32,673 nt of DNA from Synergistaceae bacterium. Lineage in GTDB: Bacteria > Synergistota > Synergistia > Synergistales > 79-D21. This document shows, piece by piece, positions 7,960 to 15,913 of the stretch (positions are counted from its first letter, which is position 1; the number at the start of each line of letters is the position of its first letter). The notes under the pieces were generated by a model, which saw only the letters and a list, made by a program, of their open reading frames with translations, searched no databases and was not told where the DNA came from. Made by a program: the position numbers and the translations under genes. The stretch covers positions 1 through 32,673 of the forward strand of contig JAAYVK010000080.1 of NCBI GenBank assembly GCA_012517195.1. The letters run 5' to 3'.

Positions 7960-8659
7960 GGTCCGCGATCTCCGGATCGCCTACGGGGATATCGAGGCCG
8001 TTCACGGGGTTTCCTTCTCGGTGGAGGAAGGCGAGCTGGTTTCCATCATCGGCGCGAACGGGGCAGGGAAAAGCTCGATCCTGAACGCGATCATGGGGCT
8101 GGTGCCCTCCCGTTCCGGGTCGATCCGCTTCAAGACGGCGGAAATTTCCAGAATGGCCGCTCATGAACGGGCACGGGCCGGGATTCGACTTGTGCCGGAA
8201 AGGGCACGCGTTTTTCCCCGGCTGACGGTCATGGAAAACCTACGGGTCGGCCTTTATGGGATCCACGATAGGTCCCGGGAAGAAAAACAGCTTGAATGGC
8301 TTTACTCCCTTTTCCCGATCCTGGCGGAAAGGAGCGGGCAGAATGCCGCGACGCTCTCCGGAGGGGAGCAGCAGCAGCTCGCCATCGCAAGGGCCTTGAT
8401 CTCCGATCCCCGGCTTCTGCTGGTGGACGAAGTTTCCATGGGGCTCATGCCGAAGCTGGTGGAAGAGGTGTTCACGGTCCTGCAGGAACTGAACCGTCAG
8501 AAGGGGCTGACGATCCTGCTGGTGGAGCAGAACGCCCTGGCGTCGCTCGAGATTTCCAAACGCTCCTACGTCCTGGAAACCGGGAGGATCCAGTTTGAAG
8601 GCGAATCCAGGGTCCTGAAGGATGACCCGCGAATTCGCGAGGCCTACCTGGGCCTTTGA
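7949..8659 (+). CDS. livF: HAAT-type amino acid ABC transporter ATP-binding protein (LivF-like)
   Basis: A 236-residue ATPase, normal length for LivF. It has Walker A GANGAGKSS, a canonical signature LSGGEQQQLAIARAL, Walker B LLLVDEVSMGL and the switch His region with ILLVEQN. LVPERARVFPRLTVMENL is a typical LivF Q-loop neighbourhood. ATG 7949 lies 11 bases before the end of livG. It completes the HLMGF order; the binding protein follows 51 bases later. Confidence 0.94.
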   Translation: MLLEVRDLRIAYGDIEAVHGVSFSVEEGELVSIIGANGAGKSSILNAIMGLVPSRSGSIRFKTAEISRMAAHERARAGIRLVPERARVFPRLTVMENLRVGLYGIHDRSREEKQLEWLYSLFPILAERSGQNAATLSGGEQQQLAIARALISDPRLLLVDEVSMGLMPKLVEEVFTVLQELNRQKGLTILLVEQNALASLEISKRSYVLETGRIQFEGESRVLKDDPRIREAYLGL

Positions 8660-8710
8660 GACCAGGCGCAAGAAACAGGATTCAAATTCATTTCGGGAGG
8701 TGTTTCGGAT

Positions 8711-9865
8711 ATGCGTGGTTTTCGGGTTTTTGCGGCTGTTCTGGTGATCCTGTGTCTTTCGATCGGCGTTGCTTCGGCGGCGGAGACGATCAAGATCGGG
8801 ATGCTGGCCCCCTTGACAGGGTTTGCGGCGGCAGACGGAGCCAGCGCCTTGAATTCCGTCAAAATCGCCGTTGACCAGGTCAATGGGCAGGGGGGAGTCC
8901 TGGGAAAGAAGATCCAGCTGATCGTCTACGATGACCGGGCCGACGCAAAAGAAGCGGTCGCTCTGGCCTATAAGCTCATCGAGCAGGACAAGATCGCTGC
9001 TTTCGTTGCTGGTTCCTATAGCCTTCCCACCCGGGCCGTTGCCCCGATCTTCCAGGAGGAGAAGATCCCCCTGGTCGCGGCCTACGCCATCCACCCGGAT
9101 GTCACCAAGGCCGGAGAATACTGCTTCAGGAACGGGTTTCTGGGCACGGTGGAAGGCAAGGCGGCAGCCTATACCGCCCATAAGCTCCTGAACGCCAAAA
9201 CGGTCGCGCTTTTGACCAGCGACAACGATTTCGGCCGGACCCTGGTCGAGGGATTCAAGATGTACCAGGCGAAATACGGCAAGGACATGAAGATCGTCTA
9301 CGAGCAGGCCTACCCCTTCAGCGAGAAGGACTTCAAGCCCTACCTATCCAAGATCAAGGAAGCCAACCCGGACGTGATCTTCGCCAGCGGCTACTATTTC
9401 CAGACCGGGCCGCTGCTCAAGCAGGCCCGGGAACTTGGAATCAAGTCGAAAATCCTCGGGGAGGAAGGGGCTGACTCCCCGAAACTGGCTGAAATCGCCG
9501 GAGAGGCAGCCGAAGGCTTCTACATCGTCACAAACTTCGACCGGGATGACCCCCGGCCCGTCGTCCAGAACTTCCTCAAGGAATACCGCAAGCGCTACAA
9601 GATCGAGCCGGACATGGTGGGAGCCTCGGCCTACGACGCTTTCATGATCATCGTAGACGCCATGAGGAAAACCAAGACCTATTCCAACCCCACCGCGATC
9701 CGGATGGCCATTTCCAAGACAACCAATTTTGATGGCCTGACCGGGATCATCAAGGGCTTCACCCACATCGGGGAAGTTGTGAAGCCGGTCCAGGTCCAGG
9801 TGGTAAAGAACGGTTTGTTCCGGCGTTTCGGAGTGGTGGACGATCCCGAGCTGATTCGTCCGTAG
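8711..9865 (+). CDS. livJ: Periplasmic amino acid-binding protein of the HAAT transporter (LivJ/LivK-like)
   Basis: A 384-residue substrate-binding protein. The N-terminus is a signal peptide: a charged start (MRGFR), a hydrophobic core (VFAAVLVILCLSIGVA) and a likely signal peptidase I site after ASA, before AETIKIG. There is no lipobox cysteine, which points to a soluble periplasmic protein and so to a cell with an outer membrane. The mature part starts KIGMLAPLTGFAAADG and continues INP-like (VDQVNGQGGVLGKKIQLIVYDDRAD), typical of type I periplasmic binding proteins of the Leu/Ile/Val family. A strong GGGAGGTG site precedes ATG 8711. Position in the hut operon suggests histidine or urocanate as ligand; this is inference. 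A stable hairpin follows the gene and may protect its mRNA. Confidence 0.93.
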   Translation: MRGFRVFAAVLVILCLSIGVASAAETIKIGMLAPLTGFAAADGASALNSVKIAVDQVNGQGGVLGKKIQLIVYDDRADAKEAVALAYKLIEQDKIAAFVAGSYSLPTRAVAPIFQEEKIPLVAAYAIHPDVTKAGEYCFRNGFLGTVEGKAAAYTAHKLLNAKTVALLTSDNDFGRTLVEGFKMYQAKYGKDMKIVYEQAYPFSEKDFKPYLSKIKEANPDVIFASGYYFQTGPLLKQARELGIKSKILGEEGADSPKLAEIAGEAAEGFYIVTNFDRDDPRPVVQNFLKEYRKRYKIEPDMVGASAYDAFMIIVDAMRKTKTYSNPTAIRMAISKTTNFDGLTGIIKGFTHIGEVVKPVQVQVVKNGLFRRFGVVDDPELIRP

Positions 9866-9889
9866 ACGTAGAAAGGGATCCTTGGAGGC

Positions 9890-9921
9890 GAGGGGTGTGC
9901 CCTAGTTCCCGCACACCCCTC
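9890..9921 (+). terminator. Stem-loop between livJ and hutU (attenuator or mRNA-stabilising hairpin)
   Basis: Perfect 11-bp inverted repeat: GAGGGGTGTGC (9890-9900) and GCACACCCCTC (9911-9921) with a 10-base loop. No T-run follows (the next bases are ATTCGCG), so it is not a classical intrinsic terminator. Such hairpins after transporter binding-protein genes often raise the abundance of the upstream mRNA by blocking 3' exonucleases; that role is inferred. Confidence 0.55.
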
Positions 9922-9968
9922 ATTCGCGAAAGGGAACGGAATGTTTCCCTCAGGAGGTGCATGAGATC

Positions 9969-12014
9969 ATGAGCATCAACAGAGAAATCGGCAAGGCCAT
10001 GACCATCAGGCTGGACGGCCCTTTTCCGCCGGATCCCGTTTTTGAACCCGGGATCCGGCGCGCCCCGAACCGGGGGTACAGCCTGAACCGCCGGGAAACC
10101 GAACTGGCGCTGAAAAACGCCCTCCGGTACATTCCCGAGGAGTGGCATGAAAGGCTCGCTCCCGAATTCATGCAAGAACTCCTGACAAGGGGGCGCATCT
10201 ACGGCTACCGTTTTCGGCCCCAGGGGAGGATCTGGGGGCGGCCCATCGACGAGTACGAGGGGAAGACAGTCGAAGGCAAAGCCTTCCAGGTCATGATCGA
10301 TAACAACCTGGATTTCGAAGTTGCCCTGTACCCGTATGAACTGGTTACCTACGGAGAAACGGGACAGGTGTGCCAGAACTGGATGCAGTACCGGCTCATC
10401 ATGAAATACCTCCAGATCATGACAGACGAGCAGACCCTCGTTGTGGCCTCGGGACATCCTCTGGGCCTGTTCCGTTCGCGTCCCGACAGTCCCCGCGTCA
10501 TCATTACAAACGGACTCATGGTGGGGATGTTCGACAACCAGGAGGAATGGCACCGGGCGATGCAGCTGGGGGTGTCAAATTACGGCCAGATGACTGCAGG
10601 GGGATGGATGTACATCGGCCCCCAGGGGATCGTCCACGGGACCTTTAACACGATCCTGAACGCCGGGCGCCTGAAACTGGGGCTGGGGCCAAACGAGGAC
10701 CTTTCCGGGCACCTGTTCATCTCCTCCGGACTGGGCGGCATGAGCGGGGCCCAGCCGAAAGCCGTGGAAATCGCCAGGGGAGTTGGAATTTTCGCGGAGG
10801 TGGACGCTTCCCGGATCGAAACCCGTCACAGCCAGGGATGGGTTTCCCGTGTCACGGCGAACCTGGACGAAGCCTTCCTCTGGGCGGAAAAAGCCATGGC
10901 GGAGAAAGAACCGCTCTCCATCGCCTACCACGGGAACATCGTGGACCTCCTGGAGTACGCCGTGAAGCAGGGAAGGAGGATCGACCTGCTCTCAGACCAG
11001 ACATCGTGTCATGCCCCCTATGACGGAGGCTATTGCCCGCAGGGACTCACCTTCGAAGAACGGACCGAAATGCTGGCAAAAGACCGGGCGGAATTCCGCC
11101 GAAGGGTCGACGAAAGCCTGCGGAAGCATTTTTCCCTGGTCAAGACGCTGGTGGAAAGGGGGACCTACTTCTTCGACTATGGGAACTCCTTCCTGAAGGC
11201 CGTTTTCGACGCCGGGGTGAAGGAGGTTGCCCGGAACGGCCATGACGAACTCGACGGGTTCATCTTCCCCTCGTACGTCGAGGACATTATGGGGCCGATG
11301 CTTTTCGACTACGGATACGGCCCCTTCCGCTGGGTCTGCCTGAGCGGGAGGCACGAGGACCTCGTCAAGACGGACCGTGCGGCAATGGAATGCATCGATC
11401 CAAACCGCCGCGGCCAGGACAGGGACAACTGGATCTGGATCCGGGATGCGGAGAAAAACGCCCTGGTGGTAGGAACACAGGCTCGAATCCTGTACCAGGA
11501 TGCCGGGGGACGGATGCGGATCGCCCGGCGGTTCAACGAAATGGTGCGGCGCGGTGAGATCGGCCCGGTCATGATGGGGCGAGACCACCATGACGTGTCG
11601 GGAACGGATTCGCCCTTCCGCGAAACCGCCAATATCAAGGATGGAAGCGCCATCACAGCCGATATGGCCATCCACTGCTTCGCCGGAAACGCCGCGAGGG
11701 GCATGAGCCTTGTGGCTTTGCACAACGGCGGGGGAGTGGGGATCGGGAAAGCCATCAACGGCGGGTTCGGACTGGTTCTCGACGGGAGCGAGAAGGCGGA
11801 TCGGGCGATCGAGCTTTCCCTGGCCTGGGACGTCATGGGAGGAGTGGCCCGGAGGGCGTGGGCCCGAAACGAAAACGCCCTGACCACCAGCATGGAGTAC
11901 AACCGCCAGCACCAGGGAACCGACCACATCACCCTGCCGTTCATTCCCGACGAGGAACTGGTCAGGGAAACCGTCAAAAAGGCCCTGGATCGAACCCTTG
12001 GAAAGGATGCCTGA
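9969..12014 (+). CDS. hutU: Urocanate hydratase (HutU), long form
   Basis: HutU adds water to urocanate using tightly bound NAD+ as an electrophile, giving imidazolonepropionate. The protein has 681 residues, far longer than the ~555-residue form of Pseudomonas or Bacillus and close to the ~676-residue animal-type enzyme. Recognised motifs are YGQMTAGGWMYIGPQGIVHG (~205-224), the NAD-binding GLGGMSGAQPKA (254-265), YHGNIVDLLEYA, LLSDQTSCHAPYDGGY (~340-355), GRDHHDVSGTDSPFRET and the C-terminal LHNGGGVGIGKAINGGFG. The start is ATG 9969, 9 bases after AGGAGGTG (9952-9959); the in-frame GTG 9957 overlaps that site. It begins the second half of the hut operon, after the transporter block. Confidence 0.96.
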   Translation: MSINREIGKAMTIRLDGPFPPDPVFEPGIRRAPNRGYSLNRRETELALKNALRYIPEEWHERLAPEFMQELLTRGRIYGYRFRPQGRIWGRPIDEYEGKTVEGKAFQVMIDNNLDFEVALYPYELVTYGETGQVCQNWMQYRLIMKYLQIMTDEQTLVVASGHPLGLFRSRPDSPRVIITNGLMVGMFDNQEEWHRAMQLGVSNYGQMTAGGWMYIGPQGIVHGTFNTILNAGRLKLGLGPNEDLSGHLFISSGLGGMSGAQPKAVEIARGVGIFAEVDASRIETRHSQGWVSRVTANLDEAFLWAEKAMAEKEPLSIAYHGNIVDLLEYAVKQGRRIDLLSDQTSCHAPYDGGYCPQGLTFEERTEMLAKDRAEFRRRVDESLRKHFSLVKTLVERGTYFFDYGNSFLKAVFDAGVKEVARNGHDELDGFIFPSYVEDIMGPMLFDYGYGPFRWVCLSGRHEDLVKTDRAAMECIDPNRRGQDRDNWIWIRDAEKNALVVGTQARILYQDAGGRMRIARRFNEMVRRGEIGPVMMGRDHHDVSGTDSPFRETANIKDGSAITADMAIHCFAGNAARGMSLVALHNGGGVGIGKAINGGFGLVLDGSEKADRAIELSLAWDVMGGVARRAWARNENALTTSMEYNRQHQGTDHITLPFIPDEELVRETVKKALDRTLGKDA

Positions 12015-12020
12015 TTGCAG

Positions 12021-12944
12021 ATGAGCAGGAAACTCCTGGAATGCGTTCCGAATTTCAGCGAGGGGAGACGACCGGAGGTCATCGAGGAGATCGTCACCCC
12101 ATTCCGAAACCGGGCCGGGTGCACCCTGTTCGACTACCGCGCAGACCCCGATCACAACCGCCTTGTCGTGAGCCTGGTGGGAGAGCCCGAGGCGCTCACG
12201 GAATCCCTTCTCCTGGCAGCGGAAACAGCCGTCCGGCACATTGACATGAATCATCACCAGGGAGCCCATCCCCGGATCGGGGCGATCGATGTCATTCCCT
12301 TCACCCCTGTCCAGGGAATGACGATGGAGGAATGCGTCGCTTTCTCCCATGAATTCGGGAAAAGGTTTTACGAAAAGACCCGGATCCCGGTCTATTTCTA
12401 CGAAGAGTCGGCCCTGAGGCCGGAGAGGACCCGCCTGGAGGTCATTCGGAAAGGACAGTACGAGGTCCTGAAGAACGAAGTGGAAAAGCCCGAACGCAGA
12501 CCCGACGTCGGAGAGCCGAGGCTCCACCCGACCGCCGGGGCAACAGTGGTGGGAGCAAGAAAATTCCTCGTGGCTTTCAACGTCAACCTCCGGACCACGG
12601 ATCTGGCGGTGGCGAAACGGATCGCGGCAGCGGTCAGGGCTTCGAGCGGCGGTCTCTGTGCCGTCAAGGGAATCGGCGTTGCCCTGGAGGACAAGGGAAT
12701 GGTCCAGGTCAGCATGAACATCGTCGATTACGAAAAGAACGCACTCTATCGAGTGCTTGAGATGATCCGGTTCGAGGCCCGCAGGTGGGGGGTCGAAATC
12801 GCTGAAACGGAAATCTACGGGATGATTCCGGCTCGAGCCATCCTGGAAAGCGCAGCCTATTACCTCCAGGTGGCGGATTTTGATCCCATGCAGGTTCTGG
12901 AACTGAAGCTTCTGGAAACGATGGGGAGCGAAGAAACCCGATGA
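12021..12944 (+). CDS. ftcD: Glutamate formimidoyltransferase (FtcD, transferase domain only)
   Basis: This enzyme transfers the formimino group of N-formimino-L-glutamate to tetrahydrofolate, releasing glutamate. The protein of 307 residues corresponds to the transferase half of the bifunctional animal enzyme; the cyclodeaminase is a separate gene (fchA) two genes downstream. The N-terminal LLECVPNFSEGRRPEVIEEI is diagnostic. HHQGAHPRIGAIDVIPFTPV (~78-97) contains the probable catalytic His83. GARKFLVAFNVNLRT and GGLCAVKGIGVALEDKGMVQVSMN follow. ATG 12021 gives the usual N-terminus; TTG 12015, two codons upstream and better spaced from AAAGGA (12002-12007), is an alternative. Its stop overlaps the hutI start by 4 bases. 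Confidence 0.95.
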   Translation: MSRKLLECVPNFSEGRRPEVIEEIVTPFRNRAGCTLFDYRADPDHNRLVVSLVGEPEALTESLLLAAETAVRHIDMNHHQGAHPRIGAIDVIPFTPVQGMTMEECVAFSHEFGKRFYEKTRIPVYFYEESALRPERTRLEVIRKGQYEVLKNEVEKPERRPDVGEPRLHPTAGATVVGARKFLVAFNVNLRTTDLAVAKRIAAAVRASSGGLCAVKGIGVALEDKGMVQVSMNIVDYEKNALYRVLEMIRFEARRWGVEIAETEIYGMIPARAILESAAYYLQVADFDPMQVLELKLLETMGSEETR

Positions 12945-14185
12945 CGGTCAAGCTTTTCGTCAACGCCCGCTGCTTCACTCCGATCGATCCAGGGCGCCCC
13001 CTGTCCGGAAATGACCAGGGAATGATCCGGGAGATCCCGAGAAGTGCGATCCTGACCCAGGACGGACGAATCCTCCAGATCGGCCCCGAACCGGAAGTAC
13101 TGGAGGCCGTAAGGCACTTGTCTCCGGACCAGGAAATCGATTGCGGGGGGCACTGCGTAATCCCGGGTTTTGTCGACCCCCATACCCATCTCTGTTTCCA
13201 CGGCTTGCGGGAATCCGAGTTCTCCATGCGGCTGGAAGGCATTCCCTATCTTGAAATCCTTCGGCGCGGCGGCGGAATTCTCTCTTCGGTGAAGCGGGTT
13301 CGGGCAGCCACAGAAGAAGAACTCTTTAAATCGACCCAGCAGCTTGCTCAATCTGCCCTGGCTCACGGGACGACAACGATCGAAATCAAGAGCGGATACG
13401 GCCTTGAAACGCAGGCCGAACTCAAGATGCTCCGGGTGATCGACCGGGTAGGCAGGCAGTCGCCGCTCGACGTCGTTCCAACCTTCATGGGCGCTCACGC
13501 CATACCGGAAGAATTCGCCGGCGATTCGGAAGGTTTCGTCGAGATGATCATCCACGAGATGCTGCCGGAGGTCGCAACCCAGGGGATCGCACGATTCTGC
13601 GACGTTTTCTGCGAGGAAGGGGTCTTTTCAATTGCCCAAAGCAGGCGTATCCTCGAAGCCGCGAGAGCCTTGGGGTTCGGAATCAAGATCCATGCGGACG
13701 AGGTCCACGACCTCGGAGGGGCGGGGCTGGCGGCCTCGGTCGGCGCCCTCTCGGCCGAGCACCTTCTCGCGGCTTCCGATGAAGGATTGAAAGCCATGGC
13801 CGCTGCCGGAACGATCGCGGTCCTCCTGCCGGCGACGGCCTACAGCCTGGGGAAACCCTTCGCCAGGGGAAGGGAAATGATCCGTCTCGGGGTTCCCGTC
13901 GCGCTGGCGACGGATTGCAATCCGGGATCCTGTTTCTGCGAGTCGATTCCCTTCGTGTTCGGTCTCGCCGTTTTGGGGATGAAGCTCTCCCCGGAAGAAG
14001 CGCTGACCGCGACCACCTTGAATGCGGCCTACGCGGTCGGACAGGCGAAGTCCTGCGGCAGCCTGGAACCTGGGAAAAAGGCGGATTTTCTCATCCTCGA
14101 GGGACAGACCCCGGCAATCCTTGCGTACCATGCGGGAGGATCTCCCGTTAAGGCCGTTTATAAGGGTGCAGAACGCGTTGTTTGA
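12941..14185 (+). CDS. hutI: Imidazolonepropionase (HutI)
   Basis: HutI hydrolyses imidazolone-5-propionate to N-formimino-L-glutamate. The 414-residue protein is an amidohydrolase-superfamily enzyme: CVIPGFVDPHTHL holds the HxH metal pair (His81 and His83), GTTTIEIKSGYGL is the substrate-loop motif, THP-like VVPTFMGAHAIP and IKIHADEVHD give further metal and catalytic residues, and ATDCNPGSCFCESIPF contains the active-site Asp. The start codon (12941) overlaps the ftcD stop as ATGA. Length and motif order are normal. Placement among hutU, ftcD and fchA leaves little doubt about function. Confidence 0.96.
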   Translation: MTVKLFVNARCFTPIDPGRPLSGNDQGMIREIPRSAILTQDGRILQIGPEPEVLEAVRHLSPDQEIDCGGHCVIPGFVDPHTHLCFHGLRESEFSMRLEGIPYLEILRRGGGILSSVKRVRAATEEELFKSTQQLAQSALAHGTTTIEIKSGYGLETQAELKMLRVIDRVGRQSPLDVVPTFMGAHAIPEEFAGDSEGFVEMIIHEMLPEVATQGIARFCDVFCEEGVFSIAQSRRILEAARALGFGIKIHADEVHDLGGAGLAASVGALSAEHLLAASDEGLKAMAAAGTIAVLLPATAYSLGKPFARGREMIRLGVPVALATDCNPGSCFCESIPFVFGLAVLGMKLSPEEALTATTLNAAYAVGQAKSCGSLEPGKKADFLILEGQTPAILAYHAGGSPVKAVYKGAERVV

Positions 14186-14203
14186 TTAGGAAAGGAGTAT
14201 TCT

Positions 14204-14830
14204 ATGCTCTCAGATCTTTCTCTTCGAGATTTTGTCAAAGAATTGGGTTCCGCCTCTCCAGCTCCCGGGGGCGGTTCGGCGGCTGCGCTTGCCGGAGCCC
14301 TGGCAAGCAGCCTCTGTTCGATGGTCGCAGCATTGACCGCCGGAAAGGAACGCTTCCGGGACGTATGGCCGGAAATGGTCGAAGCCGGTGAAAAAAGCAG
14401 GCAGCTTACGGAAAGACTGATCGAATTGATGGACCAGGACGCGGAGGCATACAACCGCGTCATGGAAGCGGTCAGGATGCCCAAAAGCACGGAGGAAGAA
14501 AAATCCCTCAGGGAACAGGCTCTGCAAGAAGCCCTGAAGGCCGCTTGCAGAGTCCCCCTTGAAACGGTGCAAACAGTCGCGAAAACGGCCCGCATTATGG
14601 AATCGCTCCTTTTCAAGGGAAACCCCAATGCGGTCACCGATGTCGGTTCGGCCGGAAGGCTCGCATGGGCAGCCGCCCATGCTGCGGCCTACAATGTCGA
14701 GGTCAACCTTAGGGGAATCAGCGATTCCTCCTTTGTGGAGGAAACCCGCAAGCAGCTGCGGTTCGAACTTTCGCAGGTCGAAGCTTCCGCCATTGTCGCG
14801 GAAGCCGAAATGCAGAAGCGGTTTTCTTAA
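14204..14830 (+). CDS. fchA: Formimidoyltetrahydrofolate cyclodeaminase (FchA)
   Basis: A 208-residue, mostly helical protein of the cyclodeaminase/cyclohydrolase family. The family N-terminus is obvious: LRDFVKELGSASPAPGGGSAAALAGALA, with LCSMVAALTAGK following, and NPNAVTDVGSAGRLAWAAAHAAAYNV near the C-terminus. It converts 5-formimino-THF to 5,10-methenyl-THF and ammonia, completing the pathway begun by FtcD. In amino-acid fermenters the methenyl group can be processed to formate with ATP formation. ATG 14204 follows AAAGGAG. It is the last hut gene; mltG starts only 6 bases after its stop and no terminator is visible, so the hut transcript may run on. Confidence 0.94.
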   Translation: MLSDLSLRDFVKELGSASPAPGGGSAAALAGALASSLCSMVAALTAGKERFRDVWPEMVEAGEKSRQLTERLIELMDQDAEAYNRVMEAVRMPKSTEEEKSLREQALQEALKAACRVPLETVQTVAKTARIMESLLFKGNPNAVTDVGSAGRLAWAAAHAAAYNVEVNLRGISDSSFVEETRKQLRFELSQVEASAIVAEAEMQKRFS

Positions 14831-14836
14831 ACAAAC

Positions 14837-15904
14837 GTGAGGCCAGGAAAGAAAACCCTGCCTTTGATTCGGTCGGTCGGTGCCGGTATTGCCCTTCTGA
14901 CGATTCTTCTCTTCGGAACGATCGTTTCGAAGGACGGGACGTGGTGGGTAAAGAACGTCCCTCCAGGCCAAGGGGCGCCGGTCGAAGCTCTGGTTGAACC
15001 GGGGCAGAATGCGCTTGCCGTCGCCCGGTCCCTGGTGGAGCAGGGCGTAACGAGCGGCGATGCGCGGGTTCTGTCCCGCTGGTTTTCTCTCCTGGGAATG
15101 GATACACGACTGCAACCCGGCCTTTACAGGATCCGCCCTGGCACGCCCTGGGAAATCGCTCGACAGATGCAGCATCAGGAGCCGGACTCCGCTGGAGTCC
15201 GGCTCATCCCGGGGACTTCCCTCGGGGATATCGCGGCAGGGCTCTCGCGCTGGGGAGGCGAAGCCGTTCTCCGGCGGGAGCTTGCCGATGTTTCCAATTT
15301 TCCTCCAGAGATGCGCAGTTACCTGCCGGAAAAGCCTGAAGACCGTCTCGCATTTCTACTTCCAGACACGTTTCTCGTGACCCCCTCGCAAACCGCCTTG
15401 AAGGACCTGGTCCGCCTCGCCTCCCGCAAATGGCAGGAGAAGGTCGGTCCCTGGGTGCCGGATGGGGCGTCGCCGCAATGGATCAGGGAACGGGCGATTC
15501 TCGCCTCGATCAATGAGCGGGAAGCCAAGGACAACAGGGAACGGGCACGGGTTGCGGGGGTTTTCGAAAACCGCCTGAGGCTGGGAATGCCGCTTCAATC
15601 CTGCGCGACGGTGATCTTCGCCTGGAAACAGCATGGACGGACGCTGAACCGGTTGACCTACAAAGATCTCGAAGTCGATTCGCCGTACAATACCTATCGG
15701 AACAGGGGACTTCCTCCTGGCCCCATCTGCATTCCATCCGAGCCGGCCTGGCGTGCGGCGCTGTTGCCGGAAAAGCACGAATACCTGTATTTCTTCCTTT
15801 CTCCCTCCGGAAGGCACCTGTTTTCGAGGACTTATGAAGAACACCTGGCCGCACAGCGGACTGCTTCCCAGGACACGGAGAATCAGGAACGGAAAGGGGA
15901 TTGA
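14837..15904 (+). CDS. mltG: Endolytic murein transglycosylase (MltG, YceG-like)
   Basis: A 355-residue inner-membrane protein that cuts nascent peptidoglycan strands. One N-terminal membrane anchor is visible (about residues 8-30, IRSVGAGIALLTILLFGTIV). A LysM-like domain follows (~48-110: VEPGQNALAVARSLVEQGV, LQPGLYRI). The catalytic domain has ASINEREAKDNRERARVAGVFENRLRLGMPLQSCATVIF in outline, with Glu227 aligning with the catalytic Glu of E. coli MltG, and ends with YNTYRNRGLPPGPIC, a family signature. The start is GTG 14837, which has no good Shine-Dalgarno sequence and may depend on coupling to fchA. A perfect 12-bp inverted repeat lies inside the gene. Confidence 0.92.
   Translation: MRPGKKTLPLIRSVGAGIALLTILLFGTIVSKDGTWWVKNVPPGQGAPVEALVEPGQNALAVARSLVEQGVTSGDARVLSRWFSLLGMDTRLQPGLYRIRPGTPWEIARQMQHQEPDSAGVRLIPGTSLGDIAAGLSRWGGEAVLRRELADVSNFPPEMRSYLPEKPEDRLAFLLPDTFLVTPSQTALKDLVRLASRKWQEKVGPWVPDGASPQWIRERAILASINEREAKDNRERARVAGVFENRLRLGMPLQSCATVIFAWKQHGRTLNRLTYKDLEVDSPYNTYRNRGLPPGPICIPSEPAWRAALLPEKHEYLYFFLSPSGRHLFSRTYEEHLAAQRTASQDTENQERKGD
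15179..15205 (+). repeat. Perfect inverted repeat inside mltG
   Basis: GAGCCGGACTCC (15179-15190), a GCT loop, then GGAGTCCGGCTC (15194-15205): a 12-bp perfect stem with a 3-base loop, within codons ~115-123 of mltG, between the LysM-like and catalytic domains. No T-run follows. It could form a very stable mRNA hairpin or serve as a protein-binding palindrome; its role is unknown. Confidence 0.7.
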
Positions 15905-15913
15905 AGCCAAGCC

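Noticed and set aside
8656-8684. TTGAGA as a possible -35 for a livJ promoter
   Set aside because: No acceptable -10 box occurs at 16-18 bases spacing (GATTCA or ATTCAA), so livJ is more likely transcribed with the operon.
10992-12527. A 511-residue open frame on the minus strand opposite hutU and ftcD, and similar long antisense frames at 511-1524, 4311-5468, 26457-27671, 29083-30543 and 30997-32136
   Set aside because: They lie opposite genes with clear conserved families, have no recognisable domains, and are expected from GC-rich codon use with few stops on the opposite strand.
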